Assembly: GCA_021464415.1 (NCBI GenBank)
Contig: JAKCWG010000081.1
Span: forward strand, 21,004 to 85,003
From: Lonicera japonica
Lineage: Eukaryota > Streptophyta > Magnoliopsida > Dipsacales > Caprifoliaceae
Direction of reading: 5' to 3'
Length of the DNA: 64,000 nt
Shown: positions 10,820 to 22,216 of the stretch, piece by piece
Numbering within the stretch: position 1 is the stretch's first letter
Layout: each line of letters begins with the position of its first letter
Notes under the pieces: model-generated
Told to the model about the DNA's origin: nothing
Seen by the model: only the letters and a program-made list of their open reading frames with translations
Database searches by the model: none
Program-made: the position numbers and the translations under genes

Positions 10820-12692
10820 CATGGCTACCAAAATTGATTCTAAGTCCAAGGTTCCTAGGCTTAATGGGTATAATTATATAACTATTGGTAAATTCGCATG
10901 ACTATTTATTCACAATCTTTAGACGAGCGAATTTGGCAAACGGTTTTAGATGGTTATACTGACCCACACACTGGACCTATACCTGTAGCCTCAAGGACTA
11001 TTAAGGAATTAGTAACAGCTAAGTTTAATTCTCAATGTCTGAATGCAATCATAGTTCATATCTTTTAGAAAGAGTTCAAAAAAATTTTAAACTGTACTAC
11101 TTCTAAACAGGCCTGAGATATTTTGATCATAATTTTTAAAAGAACCACAACTGTGAAAAGTTTTAAAATTTAAAGGCTCGTGACAGATTTTGAAACTATA
11201 ACGATGAAAGACGATGAATCATTTAATACTTTTCATAGTAGACTCAAAGACATAATGGATTCTCTCTACAACCTTGCCGAAATAATTTTTGAATCTCGCG
11301 TTGTAAAGAAAATCATACAATCTTTGCTGGATAAGTTTCCCCCAAAAACTACTGCCATTGAAGAAAGTAAGGATTTGGATTCCTTAACCAAAATGAATTA
11401 ATTGGTTCACTTCAATTTTTTTAATCTAACTTTCAAAATATAAGTTTCAAAAGGAAAAGGTAGAACAAACCATTAAATTAAAAGCTAAATATATAGCTGA
11501 ATCTAATGAATGCTGTATGTCTGATTTTCAAGAAATAGCTAATTTTGTGTGTAATTTCAATAAATTCATGAAGCAAAATCAAAAACCGGGCAATGGTGAT
11601 CAAAAGTTTTAAAAAATGGGAAAATAGAATGTTGAGAATAAACCAAATCTAGTGAGAATTGCTTTGAATGTCAAGGTAGTTGTCATAAAGCTTTTGAATT
11701 TGAATACCCTATTAGGATTAGAAGATTAGAGAAATAGCTTGGCAAAAAGGGAATGCATGCCACTTTTGTGATGATGAGAAAAATCCGAACACTCAATCGG
11801 CGGATCTTCAATCGACGGATCTTCAATCGGCCTATGACACTTTTTTTATTAGAATGTTAAAGACTTTTCGTTGAAAATTCAAAACTTAAGTCCAAAACAA
11901 AATTTTTTGAAAAGGAGATTATTGGTTTAAAAAAGGATAATGCAAGTTTTAAAAATTCAAATGCCAGGAAGACAGAACTTTTAAAGAAAATTAGACAACT
12001 TGAAAGCGAAAATAATTGTCTCGATAATTGGTTCTTTAAAAAAGGCAAATTTAGAGTCTGAAGATAGAATCAAACGACTAGAAGAATGTGTTTGTGATCT
12101 AATTCAATTTAAAAATGCTTTAACGGTTAAAGTTTGGTTAGAAACTAGTTCTAAGAAACTTAAATATATACTTTCAAATCAAAAGTGTGGCAATAACAAT
12201 GAATGACTTAGGTTCTTAAATTTTGATGCCAAAAGGCAAACCGAGATCATCTTTGTGATGGCCACTCTCCAAAATTCAAGTTTCAATGGTGATAATTCTT
12301 GAAAGTCAAAAATTTTCATTGATAGAATTTCTCAAGTTTTAAAGAAAGCCAAGAACATCCAAAAGGAAAAACAAGTTTTTGCTCAAAAAATGAATTATCC
12401 AAAAGTTTCATTCAAAAGTTCTTGAAGATCTAGTGATACTTTTTGACGTGTACAAGCACACACTCCCACAACCCTTTTCATGTGAATATTGCAAGAAGAG
12501 ATGTCACTTGAGAGAATTTTGTCGCCAAGCTTTGAAATTAATGTCGAAGATATTTCAATTCTTAGACTGAAACCTAAATCAAGAGAAAAAAAATAAGAAA
12601 AACAAGAGGGTTAGGGTTTTAGGTAGAGAGAAACACAAGAAGGATAGGACTCCACGAATTAGGAAGATTTGGGTCCCAAAAGGGATCATCGT
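10820..12692 (+). pseudogene. Copia gag polyprotein, decayed
   Basis: Begins ATG at about 10820 with MATKIDSKSKVPRLNGYNY, a copia gag N terminus. A UBN2-type gag core follows (FETITMKDDESFNTFHSRLK at about 11190, then TAIEESKDLDSL). A zinc knuckle of form CX2CX4HX4C (CFECQGSCHKAFEC) lies near 11665, then a Lys/Glu-rich coiled-coil segment (11880-12180) and a terminal IWVPKG block at 12668. Many frameshifts and stops interrupt it. In the family gag forms the virus-like particle and binds element RNA; no pol domain follows here. The coding sequence is cut after the WVPKG block by the solo LTR at 12693. Confidence 0.7.
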
Positions 12693-15600
12693 TGTAACAC
12701 TATGAGTTTATATTAATGTAAATAATATTTTAGTTAGTGTATTTTGTGTGGAAATTGTTTATAAATGATCTTGGTATCTTAAATTTGAGTTTGCAACTTT
12801 TAAGTCAACAGACATCTGTTTACAAGAACATGCGATTGTTGGGGAAGGCCTGGGAGCAGGAAAGCTCTTGCAATTAGAAAGGGGCATGTTAAGGCTCAAC
12901 AGGCGCTTGTTATAATCTAAATAAGTGCTGTTAGGCCCAATAGGTGCCTGTTGCTCAGTCGGTGGCACGATTTTAAATGATTCCAGCGTTTTCTTTTGTC
13001 AATTTCCACCATTTTTATACCAGAGAAAAACAGAGTAAGTTTCCCTACTCTCCCTCTTTAGAAATTCATTTATATTTAGCCTCCAGAATTCGATTCGGCT
13101 TTAGGAGAAATTGTTCTACGCGACATGAGGATCATGGTAACGTAGGAATTTCGAGATTTCACCGAACGGAATTTCGGTCATCATATTTTTCTCTTCTTTT
13201 CAACTTGATATTTTCTGGTAGAGGTTTAATTGTTTTTAAAATCTGCTAATACGGTGTTATTTTATAATAATCATCATGTTTAATTTATATTTAATCTAAA
13301 AGTTACAATATGACGAAGATAATGATGTCTTGCAATTTATAAAGCCATGAGTATATGATTTGAAGCAAACAATGCCATCTACACTTAATATACATGTGTT
13401 ATTTGAATTGTAGGTCGGATTTCAACCCTAGAGGGGGGGTGAATTGGGTTTAAAAAACTTAATGTGGAATTAAAAAAAAATTAAATGTTTAAGCAATTTA
13501 ACTAGCTAAACAAGTATATCAAGGAATGCAAGCAAATAATCAATCAAGCAATCAATAAATATAAATGCAATCAAATAAGGAGCTTGAGTTATAAAGATTA
13601 AACTAATTGAAAGTCCAAGGCTTTTTATCCTCACGGTTTTTGTTTACCAAACCATAGTCCGCGCTTAGTTCCCCGAGAAATTCCCCTAATTCAAATCTTC
13701 TTTCGGGTGAAGATCAATCATTTACAAGTGTTGTTGTCTCACTACACTTTATAAGTATTGCTATACCACAATACTCTCACAAGAATCTCTCTTGCTAATT
13801 TATGAGATTTACCTTTCATAAATACTAAACAAGAATTTACTTTTTTGTTTTCCTATGAGATTTACCTCTCACAATTGAATACAAATTGTTTGGTGATTCA
13901 CACCAATTAACAACAACTCTCAAGTGTTTAAAGAATACAATTGAAGCTCACACTAGAGTTACTTGTTTGATCAAGATTTATAACTCAATAAGAATGATTG
14001 ATCAAAAATAATTTCTTGAATCTTTTGATATTGAAGATAGATGAAGAATATAGTATGAGAGTGATTCAAGGTCTTCAAAATGTGTCTTGGATAGTGTATA
14101 TATAGTCCCAAAAGTAATATAGCCATTTTTGAGGTTTGGTAGAAGTTTGGCACCAAAAATGGTAAAAAATCAGAAATTCAACGGCTATATTCTGGGCCAT
14201 TAGTTGACTGAGCAAAGCTCCTTAGTCAACTGAGTGAGCCTTAGTCGACTGAGCCTTTTTGCTTGGTCAACTGATGGGCTATGTCTATCAAGCCAAAATT
14301 CCAATTTTTGCATTTTTGCATTTTAGCTCCAAAATCAATTCTAATGCTTTGAGTACTTTAAAAATAAGTTCCTAAGACACCTATTTTCTGGAAAACTAAA
14401 AATATGTTCATATTAAATTTAATATGAATTTATTTGAAAACCGGTTTTTGCAAGAATGATGTTTTCAAAGAAATTTTGATTCAAACTTATTTTGATCAAT
14501 CTAAGAATGCTATATCAATGTATATGAGCTATAATAATCATCAAATAAGAAACTTTACAAATAATCCTAAGCACTCACTCAAATATCGATTTAACAAGTC
14601 TTTGAATGCTTCGATTTGTTTCTTCAATTTGATCTTCACTTGATGCTTTTGTCTTGAAGCTTTTGCATGTGATCCTTGATCTTGATCTTCATGAATTGCC
14701 CTGTGATGAGATTGATCTTCTTTGACTTGTCCAATGCTTTGTTGACTTGATCGGATATTGATTGAATAATCCTTGTCATGCTTCCTTTGAGCAATCATGT
14801 TATTCTTGATATTCAATATAAATGAACAATAAACTTATATCAAGAAACATGTTAAATTACACACGATTGATTTATTGTTATTATCAAAATAAGATTAAGA
14901 CTTACAAGGTCAACATGAATCATCTGAGATATTCCTTAGATGTATGGATGTTGTATATTGATGAAATTGATTAATTGATGAATTATGTATACCAAGGAAT
15001 ATGAATAGAGACTTGTTGAAGTTTATATGGCATAAGTTGTTTCAACTTTTCATTTATTAGCATTTTATATTGTACGTCTTCACTTTGTCAACCAAAATCT
15101 TGGGAATCTCTCGACAAGCTCGGAGTATTTTTATGGCATATTATGTGGGCATATATCCCTTATCTATGATACCTTCTTATGTTCGTTGTAACATTTTAGG
15201 ATGTGATATGATCTCGTGATGGATTCGATTATGATTCTATTATGGCCCTTCAATAATGAAGGGGATGGTTATTGTTTGGTGTTTGTTGGTGTGAAAATAA
15301 GTGGGACTTGGTGCCCTTGGGTTGAAAATACCTAAACCTTTAGAGGGTAGTAAAGCGTTGGTGGTCTAGAGCCAGTGGTGGGTAGCCCAGAAATCTAGAC
15401 AACGGCAACGCACTTATGTTTATGTTGATATGAAATTGATGGACATGTGGTCCAATTCTGTTATGATGTGATGTTGATCTTTCCTGAGGCGGAATAATGT
15501 TATATTGTTATCATGATTCGAATTATTCAGTGGGGTGGTTAGGCCCATTCTTATGATTATGATTCGTTCCGACCTCGACATACTCTCGGTGACATGGTAT

Positions 15601-16168
15601 AATGGTTAACAAAAGGGAGGTAACCTGCATATGCGCATGGATGTCTTGGTTCATAAAATGATGGTTTAAAATTGAATAATTTATTCAAGTATGAAATGTT
15701 ATTATATCGTTAGTTATGTTGTGAACGTAACATTTCCTGTTATATTCCCCCTACTGAGATGTGAGCTCACCCTGTTTTATTAAACAAATTTAGGTATCTA
15801 GGAGATGAATGAGACTAAGGAAGCGACAGGGTTGGGAACGAAGTAAATCACTCTGATACGCATTCATTTTTGTTGTATATATGTTCATATGGAAAACCAC
15901 AGCTAGCCTAAGTTATGGTATATGTTAAATTACATGTTGACACGGTTTTGTATATCCATATAATACATATATGTGTGTTATGCTTATGCATTACTTTATC
16001 GTTCACTACATGAGTATCATAGTTATTTGTTCCATGTTATGTGGTTCACCTGGATTCATTGTTTTATTGTTTATATTCTGCCCGTTTTAGCTAGTCTAAG
16101 TTGGGTTATTAACGCTACAGGTCTTAATTATGGGTGTTATCCTATTAATTAAGGCGATGGGTGTTACA
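12693..16168 (+). mobile_element. Solo gypsy-type LTR inside copia gag
   Basis: Ends are perfect 8-bp inverses: TGTAACAC at 12693 and GTGTTACA ending 16168. Flanking pentamers ATCGT and ATTGC are a possible decayed target duplication. The body has typical gypsy LTR wording (GAGATGTGAGCTCACCCTG near 15755). It holds a nested copia solo LTR (13397-14912), so its own length is about 1.96 kb. No internal region or second LTR is present. The strand is taken from TG to CA only. Confidence 0.65.
13397..14912 (-). mobile_element. Solo copia LTR (SIRE/Maximus-like) nested in gypsy LTR
   Basis: Bounded by identical pentamers ACATG (13392-13396 and 14913-14917). Read on the minus strand it starts TGACCTTGTAAGTC and ends CAATTCAAATAACA. 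Its 3 prime part carries CACCCCCCCTCTAGGGTTG, a hallmark of long SIRE/Maximus-type copia LTRs. No coding region. Left behind after LTR-LTR recombination removed the internal part. Confidence 0.8.
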
Positions 16169-17936
16169 ATTGCACATACTTAAGTGTTAGGGAGTCCATC
16201 TAACATGGGATTGGTTGGATGGATAGCGATGCTAGGTAAGTTTGTTGCCTCGATCGGTTTTAGCTCTTTGCATAGGTGCAGATGCAAAATGGATTTTGAT
16301 TTTGAATTTTCGATTGCGATATTGCCTGAATTCCTTGAAAAATGCATTAATTGCATGGATGTGATTGTAACTGTTTTTTATTCAAGATATCTCTATATTT
16401 TCATATTAATTGCTTAATTTGGAGATATGTTTTCATAATACTTTGACAATTCGATAATTGGTAGCATGTTATTTCAATCACATAAGAGTTTTTATATATA
16501 TCCCACATACTACACTGCATGATCTATATTGATGCATGTCGAATAATCACTTGGGTTAGGTTTTTACTTTTATTTTGAAGCTTCAGAATATCTCATATAC
16601 TATTTATTTAAGGAGAATGAGTATAAAAAAACATTGTGATTAATGCAGTGAGTTTTTGGTAATGTAGTTTCGAGTGAAATTTTAAAAAAAAGCATGTGAG
16701 GAAAAAATGTAGAAGGGATAAAAAAGGGCTACCATAGTGGAATGATAACCGAAAGCTACCAAATGAAAATAACTAGCCTCCATTCGGGGGAGATGCCTCC
16801 ATCGAAGAATAAAAAAGGGAAAAAGATGATTGCATAAAAACATCACAAGTTTCAATGCAAAATTGTATGTTTTTAAGAAAAACAATTATTTCTGAGGGAG
16901 AATTAGTTGAATAATAATAGCTTAGTGGCTTTCTAAATTCTCTTGTATATGGATGCACTAGTTTTTTAAAACTCATAATTATCCATAGCGCCTTGAATAA
17001 TCCATATTCTTAGCACAATGTGATATATACTTGTACTTTATGTTGCTTTTCGTATATATGTTGAATTGTTGATGAATTGTTATATGTATGGTACATGTAT
17101 CATATTAATGGAAATTATGTATTTTGAAGCTAAATTGTTATATTCCAAATTTGATATATGTTACATAGCAATGCATGTCGAGTATTTGTGCTAAATTTTT
17201 TTTGGGCAATTTTGTTTTCGAAACTCCAAACTAAATCTATGAAAAGTTAGGAATTTGTGATGAAGGGTTTCTTGAGGTCTTAACTAGAAGGTTTTGAGAT
17301 TAGTGGATATCTTTGCCAGGTAGAATTTCTTTGTTTGAACAGGATATACAATTTTTTTTCCATAATTCTTGTTCTTTCTATACTTTGCTGCTTTCCATAA
17401 TTCTTGTTCTTTCTATACTTTACTGCTTTCCATGCTCATTACTTTTTCTATTCTTATGACAAAAAGGGGGAGAGATAACGAGGGATAATCTATAGTTGAG
17501 GGGGGAGTTTTAATAAAGTAGGAATGTTTCGAGGGGGAGTGATATATATTTTTGTTTTTGGAGTGATATATAAGGTTTTACTTATTTGATTATTGTATCT
17601 CTTGATACCTATACTTCACTAGTATTTGTTGAGTTTTAATGTTTCCAAGTTCATTAGTTCATAAAATATACTAGCTCGCTTTTTTGCCCTGTGAAGTGAA
17701 GTAGCTAGCATCGAGACTTAAAGTTAGGCATGTCTTTGAGTTTTATTGTTGTACGGACTAATTTAACTTAGAGTATGTAATTAAAATGTTATAAATATCG
17801 AATCGAAAGCGTTTGTATTAATTGTATGTATTTTGTCATCGAAATAGTCAAAGAATGAGAATGTTAAGTTTATATTTTTAGTTGGCTTGATTCCAATACC
17901 AAAAACACTTTTTTCGTTGTAATTGTTTGAGTTAAA
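16169..17936 (+). other. 3 prime internal region of the gag-only copia element
   Basis: Continues the copia element after the nested LTR. Short open stretches are not recognisable proteins. Around 17461 and 17535 are purine-rich runs (AAAAAGGGGGAGAG, GAGGGGGAG) like those near the 3 prime ends of SIRE-type copia elements; a true polypurine tract directly before the LTR is not evident. A 45-bp near-tandem repeat (TTCTTGTTCTTTCTATACTT) lies at 17365-17430. Confidence 0.5.
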
Positions 17937-18504
17937 TTGAAAATTTGAAAGTACAATAATTAACGGAAGCTCGCCAAAATTACCGAATGTATCGTAAAAA
18001 ATTCAGCACCTAAGGTAAATTAGTTATATGGTTTGATTCAAAATATAAGTGGTGGATTGAGCATTAAATTCAAGATTAAAAAATTTTTGAGTCAAATTTA
18101 TTTTTTAAATTATGTTTAACGAGTTTCACCGAAATCCAAAATATTCTTTCGGCACAAATTATTGAGAAAACTTATTTTTTATATCTATTATATTCCATAA
18201 AGTTATCTTTTAAAATTTAAATCGAATTAGAGTTAAAACGAATTTAATATGGTGAAATAAAAATAAAAGAAAACAATAAATTAAAAGATTTAAATTTATT
18301 TTTTAAATAAATAAATAAAGGAATAAAATAAAAAGGAAAGATGGAAAAATTAAAAGCTTGGAAAAGTCAAAAAGATTCCTTTTTAAAAAGAATTTGCCGA
18401 CAATTCCTTTTAAATGGGGACAAGCATTATTACTTTGCCTAAGTCTTTGACACATGTAAAGCAATAATTAGGAGGGTAGCTCGTTCATAAATTAGAACCG
18501 GTAT

Positions 18505-18903
18505 ATTGGTTGTGTTTGGTTGCAATTTCTAGATAAGTTTTCTAGATGAGTTTTTAAAAAATTGGTTTTTGGTTGAATGTTTTGAGTTAGAGTTTTTATG
18601 TTGAAAAGTGAATTTAGTTTTGTTTGACTTTTTTTCAACAAATGAAAAAAACGCATAAAAAATTTCGAAAAATAGTCACAATGGATCTTATTTTATAATT
18701 CTCGATGAGTAGGTTTCAAATATATATTTTTTATTATTTTTTTATTTTTGGATTTAAAGTTATGGCGTTTTAAAAAAAAAATTAGAGAGAGAAAGTATAG
18801 TGAAATAAATTTTGGGAAGTGTGAAAGTGAGTTGATTTTAAATTGTGTTTTGAGAAAAAAAATTAAAAATCTTGTTTAGAAATGCCAACCAAACACAACC
18901 AAT
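18505..18903. mobile_element. MITE with long terminal inverted repeats
   Basis: Left end ATTGGTTGTGTTTGGTTG and right end CAACCAAACACAACCAAT are perfect inverses, followed by further matched bases (CAATTTC, GAAATG). TAT flanks both sides. The superfamily is uncertain (hAT or PIF). Non-coding. Confidence 0.75.
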
Positions 18904-18929
18904 TATGTCCAGAAATCATGATTTAAAGT

Positions 18930-19905
18930 CATAGTTTTAAATTTCAACTCGATTATTTAATTTTTAATTTGGATATTAGTATCGATTTTGGTTTTGACGA
19001 TACAAATCTATTCATTATTTAAAAGATTCAAAAAATTATAAAAAAAATATTAATTTTTTTTAAAGTATGATATTAATAACATGGATCAATTAGATAAGTA
19101 TAATAACATTATCTAGTACAAATTTTATAACCTACGTCAAAATACCATCATCTGTCGTACTTGGTAATATAATATTACATCTTAATTCAATAAATATATA
19201 ATAATACAATCTTATAAAGTACAAATATCTTAAATATAAATTCACTTAGGCCTAGAATAATTATATGAATTATAATTATTATTATTATTCAAGAACTCCA
19301 ACAACGAGGAATGATGATATAAAGGAGGTTGGGGATTGGTTCTTGTGGGGTAAAGATGACAAGAATGGCTAAATGACCCGTAATTAGGAAAATTTGGTTG
19401 ATCATGGTGATGATAGTACCTAAATCCCCGACAATCGCTACTACTTGAAGATCTATCATGATACGTTCCATGATCACTTTCATAATAACCACCACGAACA
19501 GCAATACTATTATTTGATCATCCACTATTAGCATAATCTTGTGCAGAACCTCCATAACCAGTGCCAAAACCATAACTACATATTCCGCCTCCGGAGATGC
19601 TATGTCTATGACAAATCAACTTAATTAAGCAAAAAATAACAAATTACATTGGAATAATTGAACAAATCAATTATTTTTTTTCAATAGTTGCCAATTTACA
19701 CTCCAAAGTCCAACATGCATCAACCTTTTTTTTTTGCAATACAAAGTGAAATATCGATGACTTGGTGTAATTTCGGTAAAATATCTGTGACATTTCAAAA
19801 TACCGCGAATTTAATTATGTCAGGTCATAATAACAGTTCGGTACCCCCTATTCTCACTTGGTATCGGCCATATCGGATCGGTATCGGCCGATACTTTGAA
19901 CCATG
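18930..19905 (-). mobile_element. Probable decayed hAT element with transposase tail
   Basis: Absent from the 5 prime LTR (8500-8550), so it is an insertion. Ends are loosely inverse (CATAGTTTTAAATTTC and GATACTTTGAACCATG) with the TATCGGCCGATAC wording common at plant hAT ends. The minus strand at 19590-19290 gives a Gly/Tyr/Ser-rich peptide (TGYGGSAQDYANSGW, then GGYYESDHGTYHDRSSSS) like the low-complexity tails of plant hAT transposases. No target duplication was found. Confidence 0.4.
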
Positions 19906-20727
19906 TCAGGAATTGAATTCTTTATTTTAGAAAAAAAAAAAGATTTTTGAGTTGTATCAATCTGACGTATAATTTTTTGGGTACGTACTTTTATCATTTT
20001 TTTTAAATATCTTTAATATATTTTAAAGGGTATCTTGACTTTATATTTTTTCTATAAATATAATCGTTATTTATGGTAAAAAAATATATGATTGTAGAGA
20101 GTTTTTTAGACAAAAAAAAATCCAAACGTAGAATCAATTTTTGAGAGTTTTGAAATGTCACCTAGGTTTTTTTACATGCCATAAAAGATCATATTATTCT
20201 TATAATTTAAGAACTAGGATTCCCAAGGTTCACAGTCATACAGGAGTGTCTTCAGTTGCGATTGAAGACAGAGTGAGTGAAGTGACTAACTTGCAATAAA
20301 GGAGATCGGAGGTAGGGGTAATGATTGTGATTAAGTGCGTAGAAGGAAAAGCGGCAGTGCTATGTCAAGTTAGCTATGGTTGGATTTTACGTTCAATGAA
20401 TTGACGGGACTATTGCGTAAATTTGTGGGGAAGCAATTTTTGTAAGTTATCGAGCTTATAATTCAGTTTTGATCATAGTGAAGCACTATCCATTAATCCT
20501 AATGATTATTCCTATGCAAATAGGAATACCTTGTCAATTTCTTGTGTGGTGGATTGCTTTTGTGTGATTACTTGATTGATATAATTGCTAGAAAATACAA
20601 CACAGGATTTCAACAGTACTAAAATTTTATTAGACTTGGGTTTTTAATTCGACTTATCAAATCTAAATTTGTTCTAGATAAAAACCCTAAAATTAGTTTA
20701 GGCAATATGATCCTTGATTTTTCATCA

Positions 20728-21020
20728 GTAAACCCTAGAAATTGGGGCATTACAAGCACAAAAACAGGAGTGAGAGATTTGTTAGTGGAAGAGTAAAGTG
20801 AGAGCGAAGGTTGTGACCGAGTGTGCTATATTGCTTATTTAGTACGGGAAATTCTTTTCTTACTTATAAATTTTGTCATTTATTTTTATCTGGTGTATTA
20901 AATAGGTTGTATTTGTATTATATTTTATGAAAGTACAGTTCATATAAAACATGTCAGTAAAAACAAATAGTAAGAATATTCGGTATGTGTAGCATTACTC
21001 AAGTGGTAATAATAAGTTAC
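20728..21020 (-). promoter_or_regulatory. Displaced distal upstream region of F-box A
   Basis: GTAAACCCTAGAAATTGGGG, GAGTAAAGTGAGAGCGA and TTGTGACCGA match the sequence upstream of F-box C (55960-56050) and partly B (49918-50030). The stretch from 20868 matches 59873-60024. It is the other half of the F-box A upstream region, separated by the copia element. Confidence 0.75.
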
Positions 21021-21714
21021 TTGCCTAAATTTTGGAGAAGAGATTTATGATCTTTTGTTTTTTAATTAAGAAAAAAAAAGGTGAAAGTTGTTTTATCTAA
21101 TTGAGTACACGAAAAGAGTAAGGTGCGTTTGTTTATTTGTGAATCTGAATGGTTGAATTTGAAATGTTTTGATGTAATATTTGAATAGGTGTTGTTTGAT
21201 TGAACATACCATATCTCAATGTTGAATGTATGTTATTTAAACAATTTTATCATTGTCTTCTAACTTTATAAAAACAACTTAAGAGTAAAAGAAATATTTT
21301 ACCTCTTTAAAAACTAAGAGGCAAAATAAGACTTTATATCCAAATTATTAAAATTACCGAATATATTTTAAAATCTCTCAAAAGGTGCAAATAAACGGCA
21401 CCAAAATACCATATTTTGCCATCTAATTATGGTTCCATTTGACTCACTTAATTATTAACGTACTTCCATTTTAGCCATTCTGTTAAAAAATTCGTTAGCC
21501 ATCATTGACTAAAATTAGTCATGTGCTGCTCGCAGGACCAACTTGAAGGGGCATTTTATCCAACCATATGAATGCAGTTATGTTATAAAATTATATATGT
21601 TGATTTTTTCACCATTCTATGCAATATTGCACAAAATAAACCTTCATTAAATAATATGAGAGGGAAAAAGAATAAGTGCCAAATCATTTATCAACTTAAA
21701 ATATTATCATATAA
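21021..21714. other. Intergenic, possible small MITE at 21121-21402
   Basis: AT-rich with no coding potential. AGGTGCGTTTGTTTATTTG at 21121 and CAAATAAACGGCACC ending 21402 form an inverted pair, suggesting a roughly 280-bp hAT-type MITE, but no target duplication was seen. Confidence 0.35.
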
Positions 21715-21905
21715 ACTTGGTCATCCTTTATAAACAGCTAGTTGATGATTGACTTTCACAAATTTTCAAGAAAATACTAATTTCAACATAAAATTAATGT
21801 TTAGGAACAAAACATGTTTGCTATAGCAAGATGTCTGTTGATTATGCCTTGAAAACTAAAATAGATTCTTAATTTGGGTTGTCCAATACAGAATAGTCGG
21901 TTCTT
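21715..21905. repeat. Left-flank fragment of another F-box unit
   Basis: CTTGGTCATCCTTTATAAAC, GATTGACTTTCACA and GATGTCTGTTGATTATG follow the order at 47597-47890 (unit B) and 52238-52500 (unit C). Homology stops at GGTTCTTAA; no F-box gene follows. Confidence 0.75.
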
Positions 21906-22211
21906 AAATGATGCTTTTGTTAGTGCTCAAGTAATTATTTTTGTTCAGAATGTAATTTTTTGCTTATTTGCTGCGCTAGTTGCCGACCTTTAATAGGAAA
22001 GTTCATTAATCAAAAAATAAGTAGTGCTCTTTTATATAGATTTATTTTATTTAATTTATTTTCATTGAATTTGGATGCTTAGAAAAAAAAAAGACCTAAG
22101 AATTTGAGAAGGGAGGGCCTCATTGATAAATTTCGCTTTAGGCCCCCGAATTCTCAGGTCCGGCCTGTCCGATGGGTCTTACCTTAAAGGATCAAATTTC
22201 TCAGATTCGGT
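21906..22211. other. Intergenic, possible DNA-transposon terminus
   Basis: No gene. The stretch CTTTAGGCCCCCGAATTCTC then AGGTCCGGCC near 22140 resembles ends of common plant hAT-like elements, but I see no partner end. Confidence 0.25.
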
Positions 22212-22216
22212 CTAAT

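Larger units (their letters stand above)
7213..20727 (+). mobile_element. Copia-type LTR retrotransposon, gag-only, with nested insertions
   Basis: Two long direct repeats (7213-10720 and about 17937-20727) bound a gag region. After removing their own insertions, both LTRs come to about 1.4 kb. The 5 prime LTR ends CTTGATTTTTTCATCA and is followed at once by ATTGGTATCATATG, a degenerate initiator-tRNA-Met primer site. The 3 prime LTR ends CTTGATTTTTCATCA and is followed by GTAAACCCTAG, which is F-box upstream sequence; GTAAA also stands at 7208-7212, giving a 5-bp target duplication. No protease, integrase or reverse transcriptase was seen, so the element would need a partner. The exact left base is uncertain by several bp, since a canonical TG start is not visible. 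Confidence 0.75.
17937..20727 (+). repeat. 3 prime LTR of the copia element (two insertions inside)
   Basis: Counterpart of 7213-10720. Its right end CTTGATTTTTCATCA at 20713-20727 is followed directly by F-box upstream flank. Insertions at 18505-18903 and about 18930-19905 account for its extra length. The left edge is set by alignment only. Confidence 0.7.

Noticed and set aside
19289..19573. 94-codon hydrophobic open stretch on the minus strand
   Set aside because: The neighbouring frame gives the Gly/Tyr/Ser-rich tail typical of hAT transposases; the hydrophobic frame is its shadow.
20728..21020. A fourth F-box copy with its gene deleted
   Set aside because: It is better explained as the distal upstream flank of copy A, separated by the copia element; GTAAA on both sides supports this.
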